Shown here one piece after another: positions 7,379-15,239 of a stretch of DNA of 31,654 bases. Positions within the stretch are counted from its first letter, which is position 1. Every line of letters starts with the position of its first letter. Below the pieces are notes generated by a model. The model saw nothing but the letters and a program-made list of their open reading frames with translations, had not been told where the DNA came from and did no database searches. Source of the DNA: Clostridia bacterium (GTDB lineage: Bacteria; Bacillota; Clostridia; UBA1381); NCBI GenBank assembly GCA_900751885.1, contig CAADTH010000059.1:1-31654 (forward strand), in the 5' to 3' direction. The position numbers and the translations under genes are program-made.

Positions 7379-7421
7379 AACCTGACACTATGGAAACGGT
7401 GTCAGGTTTGCTGTTTTTCTT
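7379..7421 (+). terminator. Terminator between the convergent esterase genes
   Basis: The stem AACCTGACAC / GTGTCAGGTT with a ten-base loop, followed by TTGCTGTTTTTC on the plus strand. It serves the plus-strand gene. Confidence 0.75.
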
Positions 7422-8516
7422 CTATAAATTGCTTTCTAAAATACGACCAATGGTGTCAATTAGTACATTTGCCGCCGCTTCATGGGACTGCTCGCCCGGA
7501 TGATTGTTTGCGGCAATCCACTCCTCCTTCAAATCCGGCAAAAGCTGAAATGATACCTTTGTATCATTTGTATCGCGGATGTAGGAGGAGACGGTATCTT
7601 CGATATATGGCTGCAGCACTCTTCCTATCATGCCATAGCACCATATGATATGGGAGCTTGGGTTGCATTTTCGGAGCAGACAGATAAAATCATAGACAGC
7701 ACTGCAAAATTGATCGGTTGACTTGATACCCTGTTGATAGATTGCTCCAGAGACAGGGTCTTTCCACGGCGGTGAATTGAATGCAAAGGAATCATTACAG
7801 CCCAAATTCACGACGATCGCATCCGGTACCCACGAGGAGAACTGGTAATCCTCACATGAGCCGAGTGATTTGTTGTGCTCATCTGACAAGACACTGCACA
7901 CCTTTGTATAATACTTTGGAAGCGCCTTGTTTGGGTCGTTGTCCCAACCTGTGTACACGCCCCAGCCGCTCTGGGAAAGAATGCGGTAATCCGCGTGAAG
8001 TGCATGGGCGGTCTTTAACGCATAGTGTTCTTGTGTCGTGAAAATCATCGGAACCCAGCTGATGGTCTCTGTTGTACCTGCAAGTCCCTCGCCTGAGGTA
8101 ATGCTGTCCCCAATAAATTCAATTCGGTAATGCTTTTTTTCGACTGGATACAGCTCGCCGTCACAATGTATAGCACAGATTTTTAAAAAGCTGTTTGGGT
8201 CATCGCGCATCGGCTGTACCTCCTTGATAAGCGTTACATGCTTGATTTTGTCTGGGGTCATGCCGCGAAATACTGACACCGTGTTCATTCCCCTGTTGAG
8301 CGGCATACGAATCATGGTATAATTATTGACAACAATTCGAATCCATTGTTCAAACACCGAAAACTCCGTCTCAATCTCAAACGACAGGCAGGAGGCATCC
8401 GTACGCAGTTCAACACTGCTCCCGGTCCAAAACAGGACATTCGGAGCGTGCAAGGATGTTCTGCCATGAATTACAATCTTTTTTTCATCAGATGGAATAT
8501 AGGTCTTTTGTTGCAT
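7422..8516 (-). CDS. SGNH/GDSL esterase of CE2-like two-domain architecture
   Basis: A 364-residue protein. An N-terminal beta-sandwich (about 10-130; IVIHGRTSLHAPNVLFWTGS) precedes the SGNH domain (about 138-364): RIEFIGDSITSGEG with the catalytic Ser, SQSGWGVYTGWDN, VVNLGCNDSFAF with the Asn block, and NNHPGEQSHEAA with the His. This arrangement is that of carbohydrate esterase family 2 acetylxylan esterases. There is no signal peptide, so a cytoplasmic deacetylase for imported oligosaccharides is likely. GGAGGAGATACG precedes the ATG. The promoter is TTGACA-N17-TACAAC on the minus strand (8550-8578). Confidence 0.85.
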   Translation of the reverse strand: MQQKTYIPSDEKKIVIHGRTSLHAPNVLFWTGSSVELRTDASCLSFEIETEFSVFEQWIRIVVNNYTMIRMPLNRGMNTVSVFRGMTPDKIKHVTLIKEVQPMRDDPNSFLKICAIHCDGELYPVEKKHYRIEFIGDSITSGEGLAGTTETISWVPMIFTTQEHYALKTAHALHADYRILSQSGWGVYTGWDNDPNKALPKYYTKVCSVLSDEHNKSLGSCEDYQFSSWVPDAIVVNLGCNDSFAFNSPPWKDPVSGAIYQQGIKSTDQFCSAVYDFICLLRKCNPSSHIIWCYGMIGRVLQPYIEDTVSSYIRDTNDTKVSFQLLPDLKEEWIAANNHPGEQSHEAAANVLIDTIGRILESNL

Positions 8517-8549
8517 CGTATCTCCTCCAATCGAAAATTCAATAGCTAA

Positions 8550-8578
8550 GTTGTATCATATATAGGTATGTTTGTCAA
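8550..8578 (-). promoter_or_regulatory. Promoter of the CE2-like esterase
   Basis: On the minus strand TTGACA (plus 8573-8578), a 17-base spacer and TACAAC (plus 8550-8555), about 34 bases before the start codon. Confidence 0.7.
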
Positions 8579-8601
8579 TTCGAATTTCTATGGCGCAGAT
8601 T

Positions 8602-8630
8602 TTGACAGATTGTAGCGGCTGTGATATGAT
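8602..8630 (+). promoter_or_regulatory. Promoter of thiT
   Basis: TTGACA, a 17-base spacer and TATGAT, followed by a leader of about 25 bases with GGGGGG before the ATG. The leader is too short for a TPP riboswitch. Confidence 0.85.
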
Positions 8631-8661
8631 AACGGTGTTTTAAAAACAAGGGGGGTAAACA

Positions 8662-9195
8662 ATGAAAAACGAAAAATTGGTTTCAATGGTAGAAGCGGCA
8701 ATGATGGCGGCACTCTCGTTTGTGCTGAATCTATTTATTGTCTATAAAATGCCGCAGGGAGGAACAGTCACGGCAGGAGCAATGGTTCCAATCATCATTG
8801 TGGCACTAAGGCGCGGCGCGCCGTGGGGAATACTCGCTGGTGCAGTTTCAGGACTGTTACAGTTCATATCGACAGGGGAAGCAATTCACCCAGCGTCCAT
8901 TTTACTGGATTATCTTCTTGCCTATGCGGTGCTTGGAGTTTCCGGCTGGTTTTCAAGTTCTCTGCCGAAGGTGATGTTTGGAACTGTTTTCGCAGTCATT
9001 CTGCGCTTTGTCTGCCATCTGCTTTCGGGAGCGTTGATTTTTGCCTCTTATGCGCCGGACGGGCAGAATCCATGGCTGTATTCCATGGGATATAACGCAA
9101 GCTATATGCTTCCTGAGCTCGTTATTACAGTAGCGGTGACGATTGCGCTGTACCTGTTTGCAAAGCCTTTGTTTCGGAAAAAGACAAGAAAATAG
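8662..9195 (+). CDS. thiT: Thiamine ECF transporter S component
   Basis: A 177-residue integral membrane protein with about six hydrophobic segments. It matches the ThiT family by its N-terminal MVEAAMMAALSFVLNLF, the GGTVTAGAMVPIIIVALRRG segment with W in GAPWGILAG, and the C-terminal YNASYMLPELVIT. Most Firmicutes ThiT proteins carry this N.SY..PE signature. It binds thiamine and works with the shared EcfT/EcfA1/EcfA2 energising module, which is not in this window. The ATG has AGGGGGG upstream. No TPP riboswitch precedes it, which is unusual because thiT is often so controlled. It ends just before the trp leader promoter. Confidence 0.93.
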   Translation: MKNEKLVSMVEAAMMAALSFVLNLFIVYKMPQGGTVTAGAMVPIIIVALRRGAPWGILAGAVSGLLQFISTGEAIHPASILLDYLLAYAVLGVSGWFSSSLPKVMFGTVFAVILRFVCHLLSGALIFASYAPDGQNPWLYSMGYNASYMLPELVITVAVTIALYLFAKPLFRKKTRK

Positions 9196-9196
9196 G

Positions 9197-9225
9197 TTGC
9201 AATTTTCACATAGACAGTGTATAAT
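9197..9225 (+). promoter_or_regulatory. Promoter of the trp operon
   Basis: TTGCAA (9197-9202), a 17-base spacer and TATAAT (9220-9225), right after the thiT stop. The leader to trpD is about 105 bases. Confidence 0.85.
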
Positions 9226-9236
9226 AAAGAAAGATT

Positions 9237-9333
9237 GAGTAGAGATGAGATGAGTAAAAAGAACATAGTGGGATTTTTCTATCCTCTCTACTTCAAGTGG
9301 AGAGGATTTTTTGATGAGATGAGAGGAGAAGAG
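9237..9333 (+). promoter_or_regulatory. trp leader with two clusters of regularly spaced GAG triplets and competing hairpins
   Basis: GAG triplets start at 9237, 9242, 9247 and 9252, exactly two bases apart, and again at 9316, 9321, 9326 and 9331, also two apart and overlapping the trpD ribosome binding site. Between them is a terminator (9281-9312). The first cluster (GAGTAGAGA, 9237-9245) can pair with TCTCTACTT (9285-9293), the terminator's 5' arm, making an antiterminator. This is the logic of TRAP attenuation, in which a ring protein binds (G/U)AG repeats. Only four repeats per cluster are present instead of about eleven. An overlapping 41-codon aromatic-rich frame from ATG 9250 is an alternative leader peptide. 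Confidence 0.55.
9281..9312 (+). terminator. Attenuator terminator in the trp leader
   Basis: The stem ATCCTCTCTACT / AGTGGAGAGGAT (one G-U) with a three-base loop and a six-T tail, placed between promoter and trpD. Confidence 0.85.
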
Positions 9334-9337
9334 AAGG

Positions 9338-10360
9338 ATGAAAGATTTATTGGTGAAAATTATCGGAGGAACTGATTTGACAGCGGACGAAGCGGCAGAG
9401 TGTATGGATTTTATGCTCAGTGGGGAAGCCACGACTGCACAGATTGCAGGCTTTTTGACTGCCCTTCGAATGAAGGGAGAAACCATTGACGAGGTCATTG
9501 GCTGTACGCGTATGATGCAGGACAAGGCATGTCATATCAGTCCGAGCGTATCGAATTATATTGACTTTGTCGGCACGGGCGGTGACGGTACAAATACCTT
9601 TAATATATCAACCACATCCTCGCTGGTGGCGGCAGGAGCAGGCGTTGCGGTGGCAAAGCATGGCAACAGGGCAAGCTCCAGTAAAAGCGGAAGCTCTGAT
9701 GTGCTGGAGGCATTGGGCGTGAATATCATGATTGAACCTGAAATGGTTCAGCACTGTGTCGAAGAAATCGGGATTGGGTTTATGAACGCCCAGACGTTCC
9801 ATAAGCTGATGAAGAATGTTGCAACGGTCAGACGGGAGCTTGGAATCCGTACTATTTTTAATATATTGGGACCGCTTTCCAACCCATCCGGTGCGAAATC
9901 ACAGGTTATCGGCGTATTTGATGGAAAGATGGCGCCTGTGTTTGCCAATGTGATGAAGCAGCTCGGCGTAGAGCGCGCGTTTGTCATCCATGGTCATGAC
10001 GGCATGGATGAAATCACAACAACAGGTAAAACCTTGATTTGTGAAATCAAGGACGGAGAAATTCTGCAATATGATATTGACCCTAAGGAGTATGGCATTC
10101 CTTATGCAAAGCCAGACGATTTGCTGGGCGGAGATGCCAAGGAAAATGCAAGGATTGCATTGGAGATTCTGACAGGGCAGATAGGACCGAAGCGCGACAT
10201 TGTCGCATTCAACGCCGGAGCTGCAATCTATGTTGCAGGCAAAGCGGATTCTCTGGCAGATGGAATCGAAAAAGCAAAGGAAACCATTGACAGTGGGAAA
10301 GCCTATCAAAAGCTTCAGGAGCTTATCTCATTGACGCAGAAATTGGGGGCAGGAAAGTGA
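9338..10360 (+). CDS. trpD: Anthranilate phosphoribosyltransferase
   Basis: A 340-residue enzyme joining anthranilate to PRPP to give N-(5-phosphoribosyl)anthranilate, the second committed step of tryptophan synthesis. Family motifs are complete: an N-terminal helical domain with LTADEAAECMDFMLSGE, the PRPP loop VGTGGDGTNTFNIST (about 76-90), KHGNRASSSKSGSSDVLEALG (about 107-127), and the metal-binding HDGMDEIT. Length is normal. AGGAG at 9324-9328 precedes ATG 9338 and lies inside the second GAG cluster, so leader binding would also affect translation. It overlaps trpC by four bases (GTGA). Confidence 0.97.
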   Translation: MKDLLVKIIGGTDLTADEAAECMDFMLSGEATTAQIAGFLTALRMKGETIDEVIGCTRMMQDKACHISPSVSNYIDFVGTGGDGTNTFNISTTSSLVAAGAGVAVAKHGNRASSSKSGSSDVLEALGVNIMIEPEMVQHCVEEIGIGFMNAQTFHKLMKNVATVRRELGIRTIFNILGPLSNPSGAKSQVIGVFDGKMAPVFANVMKQLGVERAFVIHGHDGMDEITTTGKTLICEIKDGEILQYDIDPKEYGIPYAKPDDLLGGDAKENARIALEILTGQIGPKRDIVAFNAGAAIYVAGKADSLADGIEKAKETIDSGKAYQKLQELISLTQKLGAGK

Positions 10361-11136
10361 TACTCGACACGATTATAGCAAGCACACGAAAGCGTCTTGC
10401 AGATACAAAAAGGACTGTTCCGCCCAAAATGCTTTTAAAGGAGCTTGAGGCGGTAGACACGGCTCCGCGTGGGTTTGGCGCGGCATTGACTGGGTATGAT
10501 GGCGTGTCCATCATTGCGGAGGTGAAAAAGGCATCCCCATCAAAGGGACTGATTCGCCCTGATTTTGAGCCGGCAATGATTGCGAAAGAATATGAAGAGG
10601 CGAAGGTTCAGGCAATGTCTGTTTTGACAGAGCCAGAGTTTTTCCGGGGGGCACCTGAATTTTTGAAACAGATTCGGCGTCAGACAGCCATTCCGCTTTT
10701 GCGTAAGGACTTTATTGTGGATGAATACCAAATTTACGAAGCGCGCCTTTGGGGAGCGGATGCGGTTTTGCTTATCGCAGCCGCTTTGGATGACACGCAG
10801 TTTCATGAGCTTTATCAAAAAGCCAGACAGCTGGAGCTGGATGTGCTCGTGGAAACACATACGCGCGAAGAGGTGCTTCGTGCGGCTGAATGTGCAACAA
10901 TGATTGGGATAAATAATCGAAATTTACATACCTTTGAGGAAGACATTACGACAACGGAGCGTTTGCTCCATGATGTGCCGCCGGGCGTTGTCACTGTTGC
11001 AGAAAGTGCAATCCGCAGTCACGAGGACTATGAATATTTGAAAACATTGGGCGTTGACGCGGCGTTGATTGGGGAAGCGTTTATGCGTGAGGAGTCCATC
11101 AAGGACGCTGTAAGACGGATGAGGGATGGCATATGA
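10357..11136 (+). CDS. trpC: Indole-3-glycerol phosphate synthase
   Basis: A 259-residue TIM-barrel enzyme that closes the ring of CdRP to indole-3-glycerol phosphate. Motifs: IIAEVKKASPSKGLI (about 51-65), TEPEFFRGA, LLRKDFIVDEYQIYEARLWG with the catalytic Lys and Glu, LVETHTREE, and GINNRNLHTFEED. It starts with GTG inside the trpD stop, and its own stop overlaps trpF (ATGA), so the set is translationally coupled. Confidence 0.97.
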   Translation: MILDTIIASTRKRLADTKRTVPPKMLLKELEAVDTAPRGFGAALTGYDGVSIIAEVKKASPSKGLIRPDFEPAMIAKEYEEAKVQAMSVLTEPEFFRGAPEFLKQIRRQTAIPLLRKDFIVDEYQIYEARLWGADAVLLIAAALDDTQFHELYQKARQLELDVLVETHTREEVLRAAECATMIGINNRNLHTFEEDITTTERLLHDVPPGVVTVAESAIRSHEDYEYLKTLGVDAALIGEAFMREESIKDAVRRMRDGI

Positions 11137-11759
11137 CAAAAATCAAGATATGTGGATTGTCAAGGGAGCGGGACATTGACTATGTAAATGAATGTAAGCC
11201 GGACTACATTGGTTTTGTGTTTGCACCGAGCAAGCGGCAGGTGTCGCCGGAGAAGGCAAGAGCGCTTGCCGCCCGTTTGTCGAATGGGATTTTAGTGGTT
11301 GGCGTGTTCGTCAATGCGCCGAAAGAGGAGATATTGAAAATCGCGGATAGGATCCCTTTAGACGTTGTCCAGCTTCATGGGGATGAGACAGAAGCGGAGA
11401 TTAAAGCGCTTCAAACGATGCTTTCCTGTGAGGTATGGAAGGCAATTCGGGTTACCGGTGCGGCACAAATCAAGTCCAAATTACAGACTTTGGCAGACCG
11501 TGTTTTGGTGGACACGCAAAAAGAGAACGAGTATGGCGGAAGCGGTGAAAGCTTTGACTGGACAGAGGCAGAAGAGTTTGGCACCAATATCATCTTGGCT
11601 GGTGGAATAAATGAGAAAAATATCACACAAGCGATTAATTTGTTTCATCCATATGCGGTGGATGTATCAAGCGGTGTGGAAACAGGCGGCGTAAAAGACA
11701 AGGAGAAAATACGAAAACTGATAGAGACTGTGAGGGACTATGATGAACAGAATAGATAA
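11133..11759 (+). CDS. trpF: Phosphoribosylanthranilate isomerase
   Basis: A 208-residue TIM-barrel isomerase converting PRA to CdRP. Motifs: TKIKICGLSRERDIDYVN with the catalytic Cys, DYIGFVFAPSKRQVSPE, VVQLHGDE, VLVDTQKENEYGGSGESFDW with the catalytic Asp, LAGGINEKNI and VDVSSGVETGGVKD. It overlaps trpC by four bases and trpA by 20, without trpB in between. Confidence 0.96.
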   Translation: MTKIKICGLSRERDIDYVNECKPDYIGFVFAPSKRQVSPEKARALAARLSNGILVVGVFVNAPKEEILKIADRIPLDVVQLHGDETEAEIKALQTMLSCEVWKAIRVTGAAQIKSKLQTLADRVLVDTQKENEYGGSGESFDWTEAEEFGTNIILAGGINEKNITQAINLFHPYAVDVSSGVETGGVKDKEKIRKLIETVRDYDEQNR

Positions 11760-12531
11760 AAAATTTCAGGAGCTTGAGGGAAGAAAGGCTTTGATTACCT
11801 TCATCACAGCAGGCGACCCAAGCCTTGAAATGAGCGAAAAGATTGTGCTTGAAATGCAGGCAGGTGGAGTGGATTTGATTGAGCTAGGGGTGCCGTTTTC
11901 CGATCCGGCGGCGGATGGACCAGTCATTCAGCAGGCGGATATGCGAGCACTGGGACAAGGGGTAGATATCTTTAAGGTATTTGACTTTGTAAAAAAGATT
12001 CGTGATAAGGTAGAGGTACCGCTTGTGTTTCTGCTATATTATAATGTAGTGCTTCAATACGGCGTGGACGCGTTTTTCCAAATGTGCGCGCAGGTGGGAA
12101 TAGACGGTGTCATCATTCCAGATCTTCCTTATGAGGAAAGCGGTGAAATCGCAGAGGCGACACAGCGATACGGTGTGTACCAGATTTTACTGGTTGCACC
12201 GACCTCGCAGGAGAGAATGAAAGCAATCGCGGAGCACGCGAAGGGATTTTTGTACTGTGTGTCCTCTCTGGGAGTGACGGGAATGAAGGATTCATTTGAC
12301 ACTGACTTCTCGCAGTTTTTCTCGAAGATTAAACAATATACGGATGTGCCGTGCTGTGTGGGCTTTGGTATTTCAGGAAAAGAGCAGGTGAAGATGCTAA
12401 AACAGTATGCGGACGGCGTGATTGTCGGGAGCGCGATTGTAGATGCCATTGCAAAGGGAAATACAGAAAGCGAAAAGCTCGAAAACCTGAGGGAAAAGGT
12501 CAAAGAATTGAGAGAAGGTCTGGCAGAGTAA
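11740..12531 (+). CDS. trpA: Tryptophan synthase alpha chain
   Basis: A 263-residue TIM barrel that splits indole-3-glycerol phosphate into indole and glyceraldehyde 3-phosphate; the indole normally tunnels to TrpB. Motifs: ALITFITAGDPSLE, LIELGVPFSDPAADGPVIQQ with catalytic Glu and Asp, GVIIPDLPYEE, FLYCVSSLGVTGMK, and VGFGISGKEQV. Two adjacent ATG codons (11740, 11743) are possible starts; both lie within the end of trpF, and GAGGG is at 11732-11736. trpB, which normally directly precedes trpA, is absent from the window. Confidence 0.96.
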   Translation: MMNRIDKKFQELEGRKALITFITAGDPSLEMSEKIVLEMQAGGVDLIELGVPFSDPAADGPVIQQADMRALGQGVDIFKVFDFVKKIRDKVEVPLVFLLYYNVVLQYGVDAFFQMCAQVGIDGVIIPDLPYEESGEIAEATQRYGVYQILLVAPTSQERMKAIAEHAKGFLYCVSSLGVTGMKDSFDTDFSQFFSKIKQYTDVPCCVGFGISGKEQVKMLKQYADGVIVGSAIVDAIAKGNTESEKLENLREKVKELREGLAE

Positions 12532-12537
12532 GAGCTT

Positions 12538-12561
12538 GGACGGGGAAAGCCCGTCCTTTTT
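12538..12561 (+). terminator. trp operon terminator
   Basis: GGACGGG / CCCGTCC, loop GAAAG, then TTTTTCTTT, seven bases after the trpA stop. Confidence 0.92.
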
Positions 12562-12630
12562 CTTTACAAAAAAAGAAGCATAGAAATCCATGATTTCACA
12601 TGCTGACAGAAAATAGATGTCTTTATGTAT

Positions 12631-12648
12631 CCGCCCGTTTCCGGGCGG
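12631..12648. other. GC-rich hairpin of unclear role
   Basis: CCGCCCG / CGGGCGG with a TTTC loop. On the minus strand it lies after the Cys-rich gene but has no T run. On the plus strand it is followed by TAGGGGGATTTTT. It may be a weak terminator in either direction. Confidence 0.35.
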
Positions 12649-12688
12649 TAGGGGGATTTTTAATATTTATAGGATTATACTTTGTTTG

Positions 12689-12973
12689 CTAGCGGCAGCA
12701 GCATCTGTTGCGTCTGCATCCACAGCCGCATCTACAGCCACAGCCATTCTGGAAGTTACCGCACCATCCGTTTGAAAAATTACAGTTGTTATAGCGGCTG
12801 TCCCAAGTAGACTGTTCGTTCTGTGCCTCTTCTGCTGCAAAAAGTGCATCTGCGTCAATTGGAATCAATGCATAGGCGGTATCAGAAACACTGCGGAGTG
12901 CGCCTGCATTGGAAGCTGTATTTGCGCATCCCTCCGAATAACACCCACATCTGGATAAATTGTTGCAACACAT
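12689..12973 (-). CDS. Cys-rich small protein, unknown
   Basis: A 94-residue protein with 15 cysteines in two zones: the N-terminus (MCCNNLSRCGCYSEGC) and a dense C-terminal tail (GCGCRCGCGCRRNRCCCR), with a Cys-poor acidic middle (TAYALIPIDADALFAAEEAQ). AGGAGG with good spacing precedes the ATG, which supports a real gene. No signal peptide or TM segment is seen. It could be a metal-binding metallothionein-like protein, a spore or surface coat component crosslinked by disulfides, or a peptide-modification substrate; I cannot choose. The upstream region has several TTGTC/GACAA motifs that may be operators. Confidence 0.72.
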   Translation of the reverse strand: MCCNNLSRCGCYSEGCANTASNAGALRSVSDTAYALIPIDADALFAAEEAQNEQSTWDSRYNNCNFSNGWCGNFQNGCGCRCGCGCRRNRCCCR

Positions 12974-12997
12974 AATGGTTACCTCCTCGATTTATTT

Positions 12998-13076
12998 AGA
13001 CAATTTCTTGTCTTAGTATAAGATATTCGACAAGGGACAAAAGTGTGCAACAATAAGGACAGATTTTCTTGTCTTT
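12998..13076. repeat. Cluster of TTGTC / GACAA repeats upstream of the Cys-rich gene
   Basis: A perfect inverted repeat AGACAA-tttc-TTGTCT lies at 12998-13013. Further GACAA copies start at 13029 and 13036 (the second as GGACAA from 13035), and the direct repeat TTTCTTGTCTT of 13005-13015 recurs at 13067-13077 with little change. The spacing suggests a protein binding array controlling the minus-strand gene. Confidence 0.5.
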
Positions 13077-13118
13077 AAAAATTAGTATACTATCAGTTTA
13101 TACAATGCAAACAGATGG

Positions 13119-13152
13119 TCAAAAAAGATGGCACATTTGTGCCATCTTTTTT
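13119..13152 (-). terminator. Bidirectional terminator after hppA
   Basis: AAAAAAGATGGCACA / TGTGCCATCTTTTTT, a perfect stem 15 bases downstream of the hppA stop on the minus strand. Confidence 0.9.
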
Positions 13153-13167
13153 GACTCTTCCCTAAAT

Positions 13168-15111
13168 TTATAGAATTGGTGCCAAAAGCAACGCAATTAC
13201 AGTCATAAGCTTGATTAAAATATTGATAGACGGTCCGGAGGTATCCTTTAACGGGTCTCCAACCGTATCGCCTGTGACAGCTGCCTTATGCGCATTACTG
13301 CCCTTTCCGCCGAATGCGCCAGTCTCGATATATTTTTTTGCGTTATCCCATGCGCCGCCTGCATTCGCCATGTAGATGGCAAGCATAACGCCGCACACCA
13401 ACGCTCCTGCAAGCAGTCCACCGAGCGCGGCCGGACCGAGCAAAAGCCCGATTACGACAGGGGAGAGCACCGCCAGGACAGCAGGGAGAATCATTTGGTG
13501 GAGCGCGGCTTTTGTGCTAATGTCAACACAAGTGACATAGTCCGGCTTTGCTTTGCCCTCCAAAAGTCCCTTGATTGTCTGAAATTGTCTCCGCACCTCG
13601 ACAATCATCTTGTTTGCCGCCTTTCCGACCGAGCTCATTGTCAGAGCGGAAAAAACGAATGGGAGCATGCCTCCAAGTAAAAGACCAATTACCGTCCGCA
13701 CATCCAAAATATTAATCGTATCGAGTCCGACTGCCTGTGAATAGGAGATAAATAATGCCAGTGCGGTAAGCGCCGCAGAGCCAATCGCAAAGCCTTTTCC
13801 AATTGCGGCGGTGGTATTTCCCACAGAGTCAAGTTGGTCTGTGATATCGCGTACTGACTCGTCGAGACCTGCCATTTCGGCAATTCCACCCGCGTTATCC
13901 GCAATCGGACCATATGCGTCGACTGCGATGGTATTCGCGGCGATAGCGAGCATTCCAATCGCCGCAAGGGCAATCCCGAAGACTCCAAGAATTTGATAGG
14001 CGATAAAAATACCAATGGAAATCAAAATAGCAACCACGCCGGTACTCATCATTCCGCTTGACATACCTGAGATGATGTTCGTTGCGGCGCCTGTCTGCGA
14101 CTGGTCAGCAATATTTTTGACCGGCTTATAGTCAGCCGAAGTAAAGTAGGCGGTGATTTTGCCAATCAGCATCCCGACAACCAGCCCTGTCACAACGACA
14201 GCAGCGCCTAAAAAATTTCCGAGAATCAGCTTGCTTGCCACACACGCGCAAATGAGAAACAGAATACCGCCGATATAGGTTCCGGCATTGATTAATGTGT
14301 GCGGATTTTTACTTTTTACAAATCCCACGATTAAATTTCCGATAATCGACGCCAGAGCACCGGTTGCGGCGATACAAAATGTAAATCCGAGCCGTTTTTC
14401 ATCTCCCATGGAGAGAATCAGGGCGGAAATGATTGCGCCGACATAGGATTCGAATAGGTCTGCCCCCATCCCAGCGACATCTCCCACGTTATCACCCACA
14501 TTATCCGCAATTACAGCCGGATTTCTAGGGTCATCCTCGGGGATTCCTGCTTCCACTTTTCCGACCAAATCTGCCCCCACATCTGCCGCCTTTGTATAGA
14601 TACCGCCGCCTACACGCCCAAACAGGGCGATAAAGCTTGCACCGAATCCATACCCCGCCGCGATGGACGCATCGCGAAACAGAAGCCACACGATTCCGAG
14701 TCCTAAAAGACCAAGACCGACAACAGCCATCCCCATGATACTTCCGCCAAAAAATGCAATTTTAAAAGCTGGATTCATGCCGGATTTTGCGGCGTTGGCA
14801 GTTCTCACATTTGCCTTTGTGGCAATTTTCATTCCAAAAAATCCAGCGAGTGTGGAACAGACAGCTCCCACAACAAAGCTCAGCGCGCTTTGCCATGAAT
14901 TGACGAACAGGAGCACAAAGAAAATTGCGACGATTCCAATGAGAATAACACGGTATTCCCGCATTAAAAATGCCATTGCGCCATCGGAAATATGCTTAGC
15001 AATCTCCGTCATCTCTCCGTCACCAGGTGATGAGCGGTGAATCACGCCGGCAATCACGACTGCGATCAATAATGCGATGACAGCAACCGCCATAATTGCA
15101 TAATGCCACAT
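13168..15111 (-). CDS. hppA: Membrane-bound ion-pumping pyrophosphatase, K+-dependent type
   Basis: A 647-residue protein with about 16 hydrophobic segments. It hydrolyses cytoplasmic pyrophosphate and pumps Na+ and/or H+ outward. The signature DVGADLVGKVEAGIPEDDPR followed by NPAVIADNVGDNVGDVAGMG is intact, as are the aspartate-rich C-terminal motif GDTVGDPLKDTSGPSIN and DAYGPIADNAGGIAEMAG. The segment GNTTAAIGKGF has Ala where K+-independent enzymes have Lys, which marks the K+-dependent class; in anaerobic Firmicutes these are commonly Na+ pumps. Cation choice was not resolved here. Its promoter is TTGAAA-N17-TAAATA, and AGGAGG precedes the ATG. It stands alone as one gene. Confidence 0.95.
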   Translation of the reverse strand: MWHYAIMAVAVIALLIAVVIAGVIHRSSPGDGEMTEIAKHISDGAMAFLMREYRVILIGIVAIFFVLLFVNSWQSALSFVVGAVCSTLAGFFGMKIATKANVRTANAAKSGMNPAFKIAFFGGSIMGMAVVGLGLLGLGIVWLLFRDASIAAGYGFGASFIALFGRVGGGIYTKAADVGADLVGKVEAGIPEDDPRNPAVIADNVGDNVGDVAGMGADLFESYVGAIISALILSMGDEKRLGFTFCIAATGALASIIGNLIVGFVKSKNPHTLINAGTYIGGILFLICACVASKLILGNFLGAAVVVTGLVVGMLIGKITAYFTSADYKPVKNIADQSQTGAATNIISGMSSGMMSTGVVAILISIGIFIAYQILGVFGIALAAIGMLAIAANTIAVDAYGPIADNAGGIAEMAGLDESVRDITDQLDSVGNTTAAIGKGFAIGSAALTALALFISYSQAVGLDTINILDVRTVIGLLLGGMLPFVFSALTMSSVGKAANKMIVEVRRQFQTIKGLLEGKAKPDYVTCVDISTKAALHQMILPAVLAVLSPVVIGLLLGPAALGGLLAGALVCGVMLAIYMANAGGAWDNAKKYIETGAFGGKGSNAHKAAVTGDTVGDPLKDTSGPSINILIKLMTVIALLLAPIL

Positions 15112-15146
15112 AGTATTACCTCCTCGATTTATATTTTAAATATATA

Positions 15147-15175
15147 TATTTATACCCACTTTTAATTTATTTCAA
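15147..15175 (-). promoter_or_regulatory. Promoter of hppA
   Basis: On the minus strand TTGAAA (plus 15170-15175), a 17-base spacer and TAAATA (plus 15147-15152). TATAAA two bases nearer is an alternative -10 box. Confidence 0.6.
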
Positions 15176-15203
15176 ACATAGACAGGCAGAATATGGGCAT
15201 AAA

Positions 15204-15239
15204 AATAGAAAAAACCGGCTATAGCCGGTTTTTTCTATT
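15204..15239 (-). terminator. Perfect 36-base palindromic terminator
   Basis: AATAGAAAAAACCGGCTA and its exact complement. It overlaps the stop codon of the minus-strand propeller gene and works in both directions. Confidence 0.9.

Noticed and set aside
8540..8661. TPP riboswitch before thiT
   Set aside because: The promoter is only about 30 bases from the start codon and the conserved THI-box sequences are not present.
9226..9337. T-box leader for the trp operon
   Set aside because: No T-box sequence (GGTGGNACCGCG) was found in the short leader.
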